From Triplophysa rosa (taxonomy: Eukaryota > Chordata > Actinopteri > Cypriniformes > Nemacheilidae), in the NCBI RefSeq assembly GCF_024868665.1, contig NC_079902.1, positions 13,234,550-13,298,549 of the forward strand: a stretch of DNA of 64,000 nucleotides. Reading direction: 5' to 3'. Below are positions 22,716 through 33,949 of this stretch, piece by piece; the stretch's first letter is position 1; each line of letters begins with the position of its first letter. The notes beneath the pieces were generated by a model. That model was not told the origin of the DNA. It saw only the letters and a program-made list of their open reading frames with translations, and ran no database searches. A program made the translations under genes and the position numbers.

Positions 22716-24389
22716 CCAGTTCATTTAGCATTTTATAATATTCTGTGAAACTAATGCATATGTCTATCAGAAAAAAAGGGTTTGCAAAACACAAACCTAC
22801 ACAGAAGTCAGGCTCTTACACAAAACAATCCAGACAGTCATCAAAGCTATTTCTGAGCTACAGTATATGCTTTGTGCAAGATAATTGAAGGTTTGAGCTC
22901 CAGGCAACTAACTGTACAACCACAACGTCCCCTTTACAAAGGACTCATCTGCCATCTGAAGTCTTCTCTCTGTGTACTGCAATCAGGTGACCAGACTGAA
23001 CTCTAACAATCCACTCTTCCTCATCTGTTTTCTCAGAACTTCCCAGGTGGGTTTCATGTATTTTTCCTCTTCGTCCATTCAAGGCAGAGTGGCCACTTTT
23101 GTTGTTCTCATGCGCTCTTCTTTTTAGGCAGTTCTATATAATAAACTCTTTATCTTGGAAGGTCAGAGATCAAGCAGTGATGTATAATTTAATTCAGTGC
23201 ATGTTTTCAGAAGTGGTTGTAACATTTTAATGTAATGATCACCTTTCGCTCTGTTTCATCCAGCTACTGTAATATACAACTTCACATAACACTAGACGAC
23301 CCCAAATGAGTTTTCAATAGTCATTTAATAATTCCAAATTGAAAACTCACACTGTCCAACTATTAATCTGAATATTGGGGTAGTGCATCTTGCGTTTATA
23401 TTGGTTATCGCTCTAAATTTTATGTATAATCTATAAAAATAGCTCCAGTTTTCGCTCTTCAGTTTACGAGAGAGCAGATATCAAATAAAAGAAAAGTGAT
23501 TAGATGTCAACAGTGCGAGAACTACACTCAATAAATGTACTTGAATGTCACAACAGCATTTATAGCAAGTCCGGTTTACTGACACAACCTGAGGGAACTA
23601 CTTCCTTTTGCACCTTGACATGCCTCAATCTCAGGGGTTAATTCTTCTTCATCACCAGCTCTGCCTGTCTGTCTCTCTCTCTCTCTGACTCTCACTGTTT
23701 ACAGCAGTCAAGGGACTTGAGCTTCACAGTTTCAAAGCACAGTGTTGCTGGCTTACAGTCAGTTGGGAATGTGAGCAAGTCATTATCCTCCATTACTGCT
23801 TTGCTTTTATCTGACAGAATGCTATAGTCGCTGCTGCATAATGAGCAACTTTAGAATCACAGAAAAGGGGGGATCACATCTGCCACACAGGTGCTGTGCA
23901 AAAAACAAAATTCTCTCTCTGGGTTTTTGTTCTCTTGCCAGTCAGTTCCTGAGAAAAGCAATGACACCGCATGTGCTGGTTAAAAACTAGAGATGAAAAA
24001 TCGCATGTCTGATAATGAGCTAGTCACCGCATTGGCGTACCTTTTTGGTGTTTTGGAATAAAAAGAGCCTTTGAAGATTCATTTATAAAACATAAAAGCC
24101 GCCTTATTTGGAAAGTCAAGAATCAAAAAAAGATTAAGATTTATTTAAATTTCCAGAAGCATGAGCGGGCAGTTTAATTTTGAGCCAAATGATTGTGATT
24201 AAATACAAATATTTCAAAAAATATATCATTTAAAATTTTAAGTTATTATTCGCATCTTCGGTTATACAATTGTACATTAATTACTGAAAACGGATTTTTT
24301 AAATACTGTATATAAATAAAAGCAGTTTAAAGTGACCATTATATGTTTTTTGTCTTTTCTTCTTAACTTATCTCAATTAATTTCTTTCA
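22716..24389. other. intergenic, no feature recognised
   Basis: No gene seen. A short CT run lies at about 23670-23690. Confidence 0.5.
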
Positions 24390-24449
24390 AATGAAAGATA
24401 TTTAGTCTTGTTTTATGAATGCAATCAACATCTTTTCTTTTTGCTTCTT

Positions 24450-25012
24450 GTCATTTCAAACCTGTATAACCTTATTTCTTCTGCAGAACACAGAAGATAT
24501 TTAGAAGAATATTGTTAATTTCTCCTTCACAACTCCTTCCTGGTGGAACATTCTTCCTAACTCAGTCCGGTCAACCACATCTCTCACAACATTCAAAAAA
24601 CGACTTAAAACCCATCTCTTCTGTGAATACTTGACGAATGAAAAAAAAACACTAACCCTCTCTCTTTCTCTCAACAGGTATTGTTCTGGCTTTTGTTGAG
24701 ACTAGTAACTTGGTATTAGCACCTATTGTATTATTGCTCCTGTATGACATATCGCTTATTGCTCCCTGAACTCTCTGTAAGTCGCTTTGGATAAAATTGT
24801 CTGCTAAATGACTAAATGTAAATGTTAACCAAACAACTGCAGTACCCATTCACTTCTGTTGTACAGATACAAAACCAGTGCAAGTCAATGGGTATTGCCG
24901 TTGTTCGGTTTCCAACATTCTTCAGAATATCTTCTTCTGTGTTTTGCAGAAGAAAGAAAGCAGGTTTGGAATGACATGAGGGTTTTCATTTTTGGGTGAA
25001 CAATCCCTTTAA
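24450..25012. mobile_element. TTAA MITE, GTTCACCC family, split by LINE fragment
   Basis: The body (GTCATTTCAAACCTGTATAA ... AGAAGATATTT ... TTCAGAATATCTTCTT) and the right end GGGTGAACAATCCCTTTAA are typical of the family. The left terminus is diverged, so the start is approximate. It is split by the L2 fragment at 24519-24822. Confidence 0.75.
24519..24822 (+). mobile_element. 5'-truncated L2-type LINE 3' end
   Basis: The plus strand encodes WWNILPNSVRST and FKKRLKTHLF, the last residues of an L2-type ORF2, then the tail AAGTCGCTTTGGATAAAATT and ATGTAAATGT. TGTTAA at 24513-24518 and 24823-24828 is a perfect 6-bp target duplication that splits a GTTCACCC-family MITE. This tail matches the SINE tails, linking the SINEs to an L2 partner. 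Confidence 0.85.
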
Positions 25013-25110
25013 TTCTTATATTTTCTTTCGCAAAACAAGACTAAATATCTTAGGTCACTTTCTTTTACAAGTTAATGTATCTCGATTTAAGAATTTGAGG
25101 TATTTGTACT

Positions 25111-25199
25111 AGGTGGTTGAGGAGATTCCCCCTTCCATGTAAAAGCGAGTGTCCAGAAAAGTGCTATATAAATGTAACGAATTATAATTATTATTATTA
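25111..25199 (+). repeat. LINE-like 3' tail with (ATT)n end
   Basis: GTGCTATATAAATGTAACGAATT followed by ATT repeats resembles the 3' terminus of a teleost non-LTR element. About 90 bp long and non-coding. Confidence 0.45.
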
Positions 25200-25256
25200 G
25201 AAAACAAGACAAAAATACTTAGTAAGAAGTTCATGTATTGCAGTGTAGACACCAAG

Positions 25257-25903
25257 GGCCCTATTTTCAAGATCTAAGCGCATGGTCTAAAGCGCAGGGC
25301 GCAGGTGCACTCAGGGCGTGTCCGAATCCACTTTTGCTAGTTTAACGACGGGAAAACGGTCGGCACGCCCGGGCGCATGGTCTAAACGGGTTGTCCCGAT
25401 TCTCTTAATGAGTAATGGGTGTTTTTTGGGCGTAACGTGCAGTAAACCAATCAGAGTCTCATCTCTCATTCCCTTTTAGAGCAAGTTGCGCTCGCGCCAT
25501 GGCGGATTCGCTATTTACACGGCGGACTTTGCAAGAGCAATAGTCCTCTTTTGCATTGTAGTCCATTTATTTTTATATTTGGCATGTTTGTGTGCTGCTG
25601 CGCTTCCCTCTGTATAATAAATAAAGTGAAAGCGCGTTGTGGACCCGCCCATGCACATTTTCTACTAACGCGCTCTTTAAATAACAAAAAAATATTGCGC
25701 CATTTTCTATTTTCAGTTCCTCAAAATAGCAATGTGCCAACAATGCGCCTGAGCACACCTCTTTTGTAGACCAACACGCCCATGGGTGCAAATGCATTTG
25801 CTATTTAAACAACGCAGCGCAGGACGGGAAAATGAGAACTGCGTCGGGCTGAAACTAGCAAAAACACTTACACTGCGCCTTGCGCCGGGTGTACAATAGG
25901 GCC
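25257..25903. mobile_element. 647-bp DNA element with GGCCCTATT ends
   Basis: Left GGCCCTATTTTCAAG and right ACAATAGGGCC are inverted, flanked by CCAAG at 25252-25256 and 25904-25908. The GC-rich interior is rich in GCGCA words. It includes a small ATG frame in good context (25499-25543, MADSLFTRRTLQEQ then stop). The superfamily is uncertain. Confidence 0.65.
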
Positions 25904-25908
25904 CCAAG

Positions 25909-26617
25909 ACATGGGGTGCATATGAAGCCTTTGGAATTACCTTGAAAAAAGAGATCAGCTGTTAGTTATTGCTTTGCACACACCGTTGCAGTAGATTCTG
26001 TAGAAATGTATAGAGTGCCAAGTGGAATTTTCCTAGCTCAATATGTACATTTCTGTGGGACAAACGTCTGTTTCAGCTTGATTTTCATTCATCATGGTTG
26101 ACAGTAATTGCGCACATCCACATAGCATTCATTCATCATTTCCTAATCACCGCCTCTTGTCTCTTTAAACAATACATGTTTGCAAGTCAGATACAATCAA
26201 CCTGTTAAGCGTAGTTGTTATGGCATCTTTCTTTTTATTGTGGCCTGTTCTTCTCTTGTTCCTCTTTGTGATTTGATTCTTCCATGTTCCGCTGTTATCT
26301 CTCTCTCCTGCTCTCTCTCTGCACTCTCTCCACTTTCTAGCCTCTCTGAAATTGGTCCCTCGGGCCATTTTGATCTTTCCTGGCCAATTAGTTTGCCGTG
26401 ATGTGCTTTTCATCTAAAGGTTTATTTTCAGGAGGCCATGGGTTGACTAGATCGAAAGAACAACCCCTCCAGTAAAAGCGCTATGTTTCTCTCTGTCATT
26501 CGCACTCTGTTCTCTCTCTAGGCCTGCTGCCACACACACAAACACATAGCCTTCGGTTCATGACCAGGATTGGTCATAATTCACATTATGCCTTTTATAA
26601 TCAAATATTCTGTTTGA
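25909..26617. other. intergenic, no feature recognised
   Basis: A CT-rich patch lies at 26295-26335. No gene seen. Confidence 0.5.
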
Positions 26618-26867
26618 TTATAGACGGTTTCATCGGACACACGCTCCTGGGCTGAAGTTAACTTCCGGTCTATGTTTGGTTGTATAATAAAAATGAATTT
26701 TGTATTTAATTTATATTAATATTTATTTAGATTAATATTTCATTGTATATTAATTGTATTAAATTAAATTAAAACTACTCGCCATTATTGATTCTTTGCG
26801 GAGGTCTACCAGAAGTAAAGTTTGGGTCACATAACTTTTATGTTGTTGCCGTTGAAACCGTCTATAA
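26618..26867. mobile_element. 250-bp MITE, TTATAGACGGTTTC ends
   Basis: TTATAGACGGTTTC at 26618-26631 is exactly inverted at 26854-26867. A diverged relative in the opposite orientation occurs near 46240-46325 (GAAGTTAACTTC and GAAACAGTCTATAA). Confidence 0.75.
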
Positions 26868-26947
26868 TAAGATTTATTTTTCAAGTAATATTTAAAGAAA
26901 TGTGTTAAAAGTTAAAAACTAAATCTGAACATTTTTCATATTCTGTA

Positions 26948-27088
26948 CACTCTTAAAAAACACTTGATATTTTTAAACTATTGTTGGGTCAAAAAGGGAC
27001 AAACCCAACCTATGCCGTGTTGTTTCAACCTATGGTTTTCAGTTGTTAATTTAAACCAGTGGGTTGGGTTCATCCATTTTTAGAGTAT
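26948..27088. mobile_element. small TA-flanked MITE, ACACTCTTAAAAA ends
   Basis: TACACTCTTAAAAAACAC at the left and TTTTTAGAGTATA at the right are inverted. The interior has paired GGGTTGGGTT/AACCCAACC words. Probably a Tc1/mariner-type MITE. Confidence 0.5.
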
Positions 27089-27299
27089 AAGCAATCCATG
27101 TAACTTGTCACTTATTTTTTATTTGTTTACTGACAATATAAGACATTTTGCTCAATTGGAACTTTCTTTTTCAGTGTCATGGGTGAATCAGATGCAATAT
27201 CAGCCATGATTTTTCACATAAAATGCAAAGTAAACAGTGTATACTCTGCAGTATTCAGAAAGCAGTTTGCTTCTTTCCAATTCTGAACACAGCCTGACA

Positions 27300-27899
27300 T
27301 TAAAGGAAAAGTTAATCTCAAAATCAAAATTGAGTTATTTTTTACTCACCCACATGACGCTCAACATGTTTTAAGACCTCTCGGCATCTTCGGAACAAAA
27401 ATAAATATATTTAGGTGACATCCGAGAGATTTCCAGGCCTCCTCATAGACATCATGGTTATAGTTGTTGTCAAGGTCCAGAAAAGTACAAAAGACATCGT
27501 TAAATTGGTCCATCCGCTCATAGTGGCTCATCTGAATTTTTGAGGCGACGAGAATACTTTATGTGCAAAAAATAAAAATAAATAATGACTTTAATCGATA
27601 CAGTATATGCTCCTCTGTCTTGTCAGTGTATGGTGCGCATTCACGAGAGCACTTCGAAGCATGCACATCGGTGGGGGCAGATTAATTAATTAATTTATCA
27701 TTATTTTGGTTTGTTTTTCGCACATAAGGTATTGCCGTTGCGTCAAAAAAATTAAATTGAGCCATTATGAGCAGGTAGACCAATTTAACAATGTCTTTAG
27801 TAATACCAAATACGCCGGGAGATCTTAAAACATGTTGAACGTCATGTGGGTGAGTAAAAAATCACGCAATTTTGATTTTGAGAAGAACTTTTTCTTTAA
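27300..27899. mobile_element. TTAA element with ~90-bp inverted ends
   Basis: It starts TTAAAGGAAAAGTTAATCTC, and the inverse right end reads TTAAAGAAAAAGTTCTTCTC. Pairing continues through TCAAAATCAAAATTG, ACTCACCCACATGACG and CAACATGTTTTAAGA. It is related in subterminal sequence to the GTTCACCC family but is a distinct 600-bp element. Non-coding. Confidence 0.8.
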
Positions 27900-28857
27900 T
27901 ACTTTTCCAAGTTTTCTTTTAACCAACTCAAAGTTTTCAAACGTAAAATACTGCTGGAAACAAATACACAAATATGAATGAAAAATATTTATGAGCGTCT
28001 GTGTAATCTTTTAGAAGAGTTACTTTTTAAAGTATTCCCAAACACTGTGTCACAGAAAGCGGGAAAGCAAAAATCTGCAAGCCAAATTCTAAAAAAGAGG
28101 CAGATATCTGTGCTGCAGCTATACGTATACTTGCCCAGATAAACACGAAAAGCTTTTTGATTTTCGACATGATGAAATTTTTTTCTGGGCTGTAAAAATG
28201 TTGCTGTAAATCACAGAGCTGTGGAGCATCATAAAGCGACGATTAGCGTCAATCAGTCGCCTTCATATCTTTAACTGGCCAGCATGAACAAAAGCACATT
28301 GTGGATGTGGAGGAAAGAAAATCAAACAGGCTGATGAATTGTGATGGAAAGCCCAGACGTAAGAGGCGTTTATGCTTTGATCAGAAGACTTCAGTTCTAC
28401 TGATGGTGTTCAGGTCCACTGTGTGTATGCACGTGTGTGTGTGTGTGCGTGCGTGTGCACAACAACTGTAAGCTCAGCAAGCTTTTGAGTTCAGGCGTCT
28501 AAACCACACAAATGAGCCACGGTATGGCAACAGACCCACGGGGGAAATAAAACAGCGAGACAATCGGATTTCAGCACTGGGGCACTTGAGCAAAGGAAAT
28601 GGAAGAGGAGAGATCATTTAGGCAGTCACGAGTTCTTTTCTCATGTGCCCTGTACAGAACCGATGGTCACTTGTATTAAAGAAAGTCTCTATGTGATAAT
28701 TAAATGTAATGGCTGAATAACAGCTTTGAGGATGGGGAAAAGGGCCCAAATGGGGCATTAAGAAAACCTAATGTGCTTTTACACATAAAACCATCCTACC
28801 CCAGAGTGAAAAAGATCAGTCAGGGTCACAATACTCGACCTGTGGCTCGCTTTCTAG
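27900..28857. other. intergenic, short (GT)n at 28432-28458
   Basis: No gene or mobile element recognised. Confidence 0.5.
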
Positions 28858-29841
28858 TCCTATTCGGATGGTAATTGTTTCTCATAAGGACGTCTGTAAA
28901 AATAAATCTGCATGGCTCCTGAGCCCTTGGTTATAAAACTCATGCATTCGGACAAACATAAATTCACGGTGTAGGTGTGAGTTTGTAATCCTGCGAACCA
29001 GGAAAATGCACTTCTCACGTGCTCGGTCACATGACAATTTGAACGTATTTAATAATTATAATGGAATAAAATCGATATTTTACAATGCCAATATCGAATG
29101 TTTTCATGTTTTTTTCTTGTCGTCTTTCTGTTCTTATCGTCTCCCTCTATGTGTAGTGAAGCAGCGATCCTGATCTATCGGTCAAGTTTGCTAAAACTTG
29201 TGTGAACTTGTGTGTGTGTATTTGATGTTTGTGCTCGCGTGAAGCATCTATGCGATCACGTTAACAGCCGAAACGTATTCAACTCTGTATCATCTGGTCA
29301 TCATACAGACACGTATGATATCATTCGAAGCTGTAAAGGGTTTACATTTATTTGGGTAGATCGACGATAACCACAAAACATTGTGCTTTTGTAAAATAAA
29401 GAAAGCCAAAAGGATGCGCTTTCTGCCATCTGTGAATCGTTTCTTTCCATTCACAGAAGCGCTTCAGGTGCGCATGTGATGAGACGTTATAGTCATGTTG
29501 TGCTGTTTATTCGGCCATTTACGGTATTTTCAATGCATCAGACACTGTAATCCCTGAACCTCCTAAAGAGCAACACACTGCGGTGCTTTTAAGTGGCCAG
29601 AATGGATTTACAAAACCTATTTTGGATTTAACACTTGTTATAAACTCAGAGATGTGGATTCGGACGGCAATTTAATTACCGCACGACCTTGGTGTTTGTC
29701 AAAAAACAGTAGGTAATTCGACCAGATTGGTAGGAGAAAAACAGACATTCTGGATTCGGACGGCAATAAAATCACCATTTACCTGCCTAAATGTAAAAAA
29801 TATCTTTCGTCCTATGAGAAACAATTACCATCCGAACAGGG
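28858..29841. mobile_element. 984-bp DNA element with TTCGGATGGTAATTG ends
   Basis: Left TTCGGATGGTAATTGTTTCT (from 28862) is inverted at 29816-29836. A word TGGATTCGGACGGCAAT occurs twice near the right side (about 29655 and 29750). The flanks CTTTCTAG/CTTTTGCG agree at 5 of 8 positions, a possible decayed 8-bp duplication. No transposase seen. Confidence 0.65.
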
Positions 29842-29924
29842 CTTTTGCGTGATTTTGGATTGACAAGGGTGTTGCTCAAAGTATTACTTTTTTCAAAAGA
29901 TAGGTGGATGTATGACATTCTTTC

Positions 29925-30370
29925 TTCTGCAGAACACAAAAGAAGATATTTTTGAAGAATGTTGGTAACCGAACAAGGATGGTACCCATTGACTTGCATT
30001 GGAGTTGTGTCTATAAAATAGACGTGAATGGGTAAAGCCAACTCAATCTCACAACAAAAATGTAATTGTTTTATGATGTGGCTAATTTTGGCTAATTCGT
30101 ATGAATTCATAAAATCTCTGTACATTTTAGTACGATTTTAGGGTTAGGGGCGGGATTAGGGTTGGGGCCTCTGTATTGCTCTTTTCCCTTTTCGTTTTTT
30201 TATGATTCGCAACATACGAATTCATACGTATAAACCATCTCGTAAAATAGTCGGGTTGGTATCGCGGTTTTTCGGTTACCAACAATCTTTAAAATATCTT
30301 ATTTTGTTTTCTGCAGAAAGAAAGAAAGTCAGGTTTGTAAATGATGAACGAATTTTCATTTTAAATGATC
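29925..30370. mobile_element. GTTCACCC-family MITE body, split by a second repeat
   Basis: TTCTGCAGAACACAAAAGAA, GAATGTTGGTAACCGAAC and the mirror TTACCAACAATCTTTAAAAT identify the MITE arms; both termini are poor. Between about 30040 and 30265 lies another repeat with CGTATGAATTC/GAATTCATACG inverted words and GGGTTAGGGG runs. Confidence 0.6.
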
Positions 30371-31670
30371 ACTTAAAATAAGCTGATAAAGCTGATAAAA
30401 AACTAGTTTGCTGCCTGCATGGGATAAATTGCATCAACACAGCTGTGACAAAATAAAGCAAAGAAAAGGTAAATTCCAATGGATGGTTTTTATGATGTTT
30501 TGATCTTAAAGTGCCATTTTATCTCCAACTTTCTATAGCACTTCTCATATTATTGCCAGCCTAAATGTCTTTATTCACTAACTCAAAATTTTCTACATGT
30601 GACTTTTTTAATTTTTAAGTTGGCTCAGTTAAGGTGTTGTAAATTGTACAAACACCAGGTGAAAAGACTGTTGCCACAAGCGATACATTTATGAAACCTC
30701 AACACAGCCCAATGAAAACATTTTGAGTTATGCTCAGATTTGTTTTTATTTTACAGTGTTGTGTCCTTACTATTGTAAATCACTTTGGGTAAAAGTGTCT
30801 GCTAAATCCCTAAATGTAAATGTTTTTAAAAGTGACTTGGCTTAGTTGACAAGGAGGCATAAAAAAAGAATTAACAGATTTTTATGCATCCGTTGAAACA
30901 AGCAATGTGTCTGAGACATAAACAGTTGTGCAGTTAACCCCTCGGGTGCAGTTAACCCCTCGGGTGCTGTGGTGCATTTCATTTACATGAGCTTGAATTA
31001 TTTAAAATGAACAATGTAAGCATTCTGGAACTACAAGTCTCAGACTGCAGTCCAACCCATCAAGGTTCCTCCAACACTGATGCATTAAAGACAGCAATGT
31101 TCATAGAAATGAAACTGACATTTCTTTAAGCGAAATGTGAGTTAGCCTTGAATCAGATGTGTCAGAAAGCTAAGCTCTGCTCTTAAATATTTCCCCATCA
31201 AACCGGCACGATTGCAATTTTAAGTGGTTTGAGCTGAAATGATGTGGTGCATTGACTGGCAATAGATAGTCTGACCACACACACGTTTCTTTGAAATCCT
31301 GTCAAGAGCACCTTATCTGGCTTACACCTGCAGCACCTACTGCTTCCTACTGATGCCTGATGCCCTCTCAAAATCATTGAAATTCAACAGTTCGTCTCTA
31401 TCCTAAGATTCAAAAGCATAAGGAAAATTCTCATTCTAAATATCCATGTGTGTGTGAGAACTGTTTGGGAGTAACAGTGGGGGTGTCTGTTAATATATAT
31501 GTATAAAGTGATATACTGTATATATCTGTAATAATAATAATGAGTATTATTTAACTTGTTTTTACTACCTGATAGAGAATACGATCAAAATCTGATAATA
31601 TTGTTGTTCATTTTTAGAACCTGATTTATTCAGATTACATGTTTAATATGTCATAACCCATCGTGTCAAA
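30371..31670. other. intergenic; SINE/L2 tail and an 18-bp duplication
   Basis: A lone SINE/L2-type tail (AATCACTTTGGGTAAAAGTG ... AAATGTAAATG) occurs at 30775-30826. GCAGTTAACCCCTCGGGT is duplicated in tandem at about 30931-30966. No gene seen. Confidence 0.55.
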
Positions 31671-31716
31671 CGTCTCGGTTACGGATGTAACCTCGGTTCC
31701 CTGATGGAGGGAACGA
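31671..31716. repeat. DIRS 3' outer extension
   Basis: This 46-bp stretch, with CGTCTCGGTTACGGATG at its outer edge, lies outside the shared ITR and is absent from the other end. Its reverse complement forms the first half of the internal complementary region. Confidence 0.85.
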
Positions 31717-31880
31717 GACGTTGTGTCGAACCGACAGAATGGGGTTGTCTTGAGAACCTATCATCTTCTGAGTATATTGAAAAGGCCAATGAAAATTGGC
31801 GAATGAAATTTGCATGCCGGGCTCCTCCCCGGATGTCCGGGTATAAGAGGGAAGCCGGCGTGCTCATTCATTCACCTTTG
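31717..31880. repeat. DIRS inverted terminal repeat, 3' copy
   Basis: 164 bp from GACGTTGTGTCGAACCGAC to CATTCATTCACCTTTG. It is nearly identical in reverse complement to 37400-37562. Both copies carry the same open frame by inversion, so that frame is a by-product. Confidence 0.9.
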
Positions 31881-31946
31881 GTCTGAGGAGCCTAAGCATC
31901 CTCCCCCGACCGCTGGGGTGGGCGGCCAAGTGTTGTGGCATGAGGG

Positions 31947-32052
31947 ACACAACGTCTCGTTCCCTCCATCAGGGAACCGAGGTTACATCCGTAACCGAGA
32001 CGTTCCCTTTCTGTCGGTCTCTCGACGTTGTGTCGAACCGACAGAATGGGGT
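31947..32052. repeat. DIRS internal complementary region (ICR)
   Basis: The first half is the reverse complement of the left outer end (ACGTCTCGTTCCCTCCATC ... GTAACCGAGACG). The second half reads TTCCCTTTCTGTCGGTCTC ... CGACAGAATGGGG, the reverse complement of the right outer end and the start of its ITR. The two are fused at about 32002. In DIRS-1 models such a region templates joining of the two cDNA ends into a circle. Confidence 0.9.
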
Positions 32053-32779
32053 TCCTATGGAAAACGCCACAGCACTGAGCCGCGTCACAATCTCTGCGGA
32101 GCGACGTTGACTGGCCTGGGCGAGTCAGACGAACACGCTAACGCGAAATTATGACCTTCCAGTGGAGAGGAAGGGGGACCCAGAGCTTTCCACAAAAAGT
32201 TGGGAAGCCCCCTAACGCCGGCCGTCACGGGCGGAGGCCTGATTCTCTAAATGGCGAGAAGCCGCCCGGCACCGTACGGGCCACTGGGTAAGCATTATTC
32301 CCCCCTGGGGGGAAAAACGCTGCAGAGGCCACTACCTACCGTAGGGAGGAATTAGTGGAGACACCACATGGTCTCACCATCAGGGGAGAACTCATGGGAA
32401 GAATGTGCGGACTGCAGGAGTTAACCGCAAGGTGGGAGTCCACCTGGGGAGGTCATGGGTTGCCAAGGTGGGAACCATTCATGAGGATACATCAGACGGA
32501 ACAGCCCACGGAGGGGGGGTTACCACGTCTGGAGCACTAGGTCCGGTTAGAGCTATGTGGGAGATAACTCAACTGTTCCCCGGCCTAAGGGGGCAGGGCT
32601 GCTCTGCCCAGCCTGTCCCCTGGAAGGGTGCTTAGTGATGGATGGAATGCCTGTTCTTTACCCGAGGGGAAAGAAGTGAGGCGGGATCGCCACTGCTCCC
32701 CCCGGAGGGGGAAGGGCTTCCGCAGGCGTATGCCCTACCGGCTGCCGGTCCCACACCTTGCCAGGATGCGGGCTGACAC

Positions 32780-33690
32780 CGGTTCCGCGCGTAGGTATTA
32801 GAACCTCACGGAGTTGTTAGGCATAGCCCAACCCGCAGCTCTGCAGATGTCTGCCAGAGAGGCGCCCTGAGCCAGTGCCCACGAGGGGTGTGCCTCACCC
32901 CCAACGGGCAGGGGCGAAATGAGATCGGTATGCCCTAACGAGGGCATCCACGATCCAGTGCGCCAGCCTCTGTTTGGAGACAGCCCTCCTGCTGACCTCC
33001 GAAACAGACAAAGAGCTGCTCAGAGCTTCTGGGCTCTGCGTGCGGTCCAAGTAGAGGCGCCGTGCGCGTACTGGACACAACACGGATAGGTTGGGTCTTC
33101 CTCCCCGGTGGGGAGCGCCTGCAGGTTCACCACCTGGTCTCTCGGGAGAGTGGTGGGAACCTTGGGCACGTAGCCGGGGCGGGGTCTCAAGATAACGTGA
33201 GAATCCCGGCCCCGAGTTCTAGGCAATCTGTGGACACGGAGGGTGCTTGTAGATCCCCTACCCTCTTGGAGGTGAGCGCCATGCGGAAAGCCGTCTTTAT
33301 CAAGACTGAGAAAGAGCGGCAACCCCGAGAGGCTCGAAGGGGGCGGGGCCTCTTGAGGCCCGCCACCTAGGTCGCAAGAGGGTACGGAGCGCGGGTAAGG
33401 TGGTCACCCTCTCGCGCCCCTTAGGAACCTAATGACCAGGTCGTGCTGTCCCAGAGGCTACCCAGCACTTGGGTCATGATGAGCGGCCGTAGCGGCTACA
33501 TACATTCCCAGTGTGGAGGGGGAGAGGTTACTCCCCCGTCTCTCTTGAGGACGGGACAGCTCGTACCCGACCGAGCAACTCCGCGGGTCTTCTCGCCGAG
33601 AAGAGCACCAGGACGAGAAGAGGCGCCACCTATGGGCGTATAGCCGCCCAGTGGCCGAAGCCCTAGCCTGAGTGACGTCCCAACCGGACC
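32780..33690 (-). pseudogene. DIRS tyrosine recombinase, decayed
   Basis: Minus-strand frames give an N-terminal SAM-like part (GRLYAHRWRLFSSWCSSRRE, NLSPSTLGMYVAA; ~33640-33470) and a middle part (VILRPRPGYVPKVPTTLPRD; ~33200-33150). A catalytic half follows (AVSKQRLAHWIVDALVRAYR, ~32970-32910; then GASLADICRAAGWA, ~32860-32820). This matches the order of fish DIRS recombinases. Frame shifts occur near 33085 and 32900, the usual H-x-x-R segment is damaged, and a TAA interrupts the stretch just before the expected catalytic Tyr. The enzyme would have inserted circular DNA by strand exchange in the nucleus. Inactive here. Confidence 0.85.
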
Positions 33691-33949
33691 GGGGGTGGGT
33701 CACTCAGGATCTCCTCGTCCCGTCCAGACATGGAGACCAGGTTTTGCCTGGGATGCCGTAACGTGCCCCTTCCCCTGGGGAAGCTGTCCGCCAGGGGGAG
33801 CGGCCAGGGGGGAGTTGTTGTCAGAGCCTCAGCTCCGAGAACCAAGTCCTGGTTAGGCCGAAGGGGCGTAACTAGTACCACTTGATGCTCCTCTTCCCTG
33901 GCCTTGCACAGGCCCTGTGCAATGAGGCTCACTGGGGGGAAGCGTACTT

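Larger units (their letters stand above)
24390..25245. mobile_element. palindromic TCTTGTTTT MITE, host of nested insertions
   Basis: The left arm AAGATATTTAGTCTTGTTTT (about 24398) is inverted at 25030-25050. The right border has AAAACAAGACAAAAATACTT and ends GCAGTG near 25245. The family is the same as at 42003-42431. A GTTCACCC MITE (~24450-25012) and a short LINE tail (25111-25199) sit inside it. Confidence 0.6.

Noticed and set aside
31704..31886. Identical 60-residue frames at both DIRS ends (also 37587-37372)
   Set aside because: The identity is a trivial result of the inverted terminal repeats being the same DNA.
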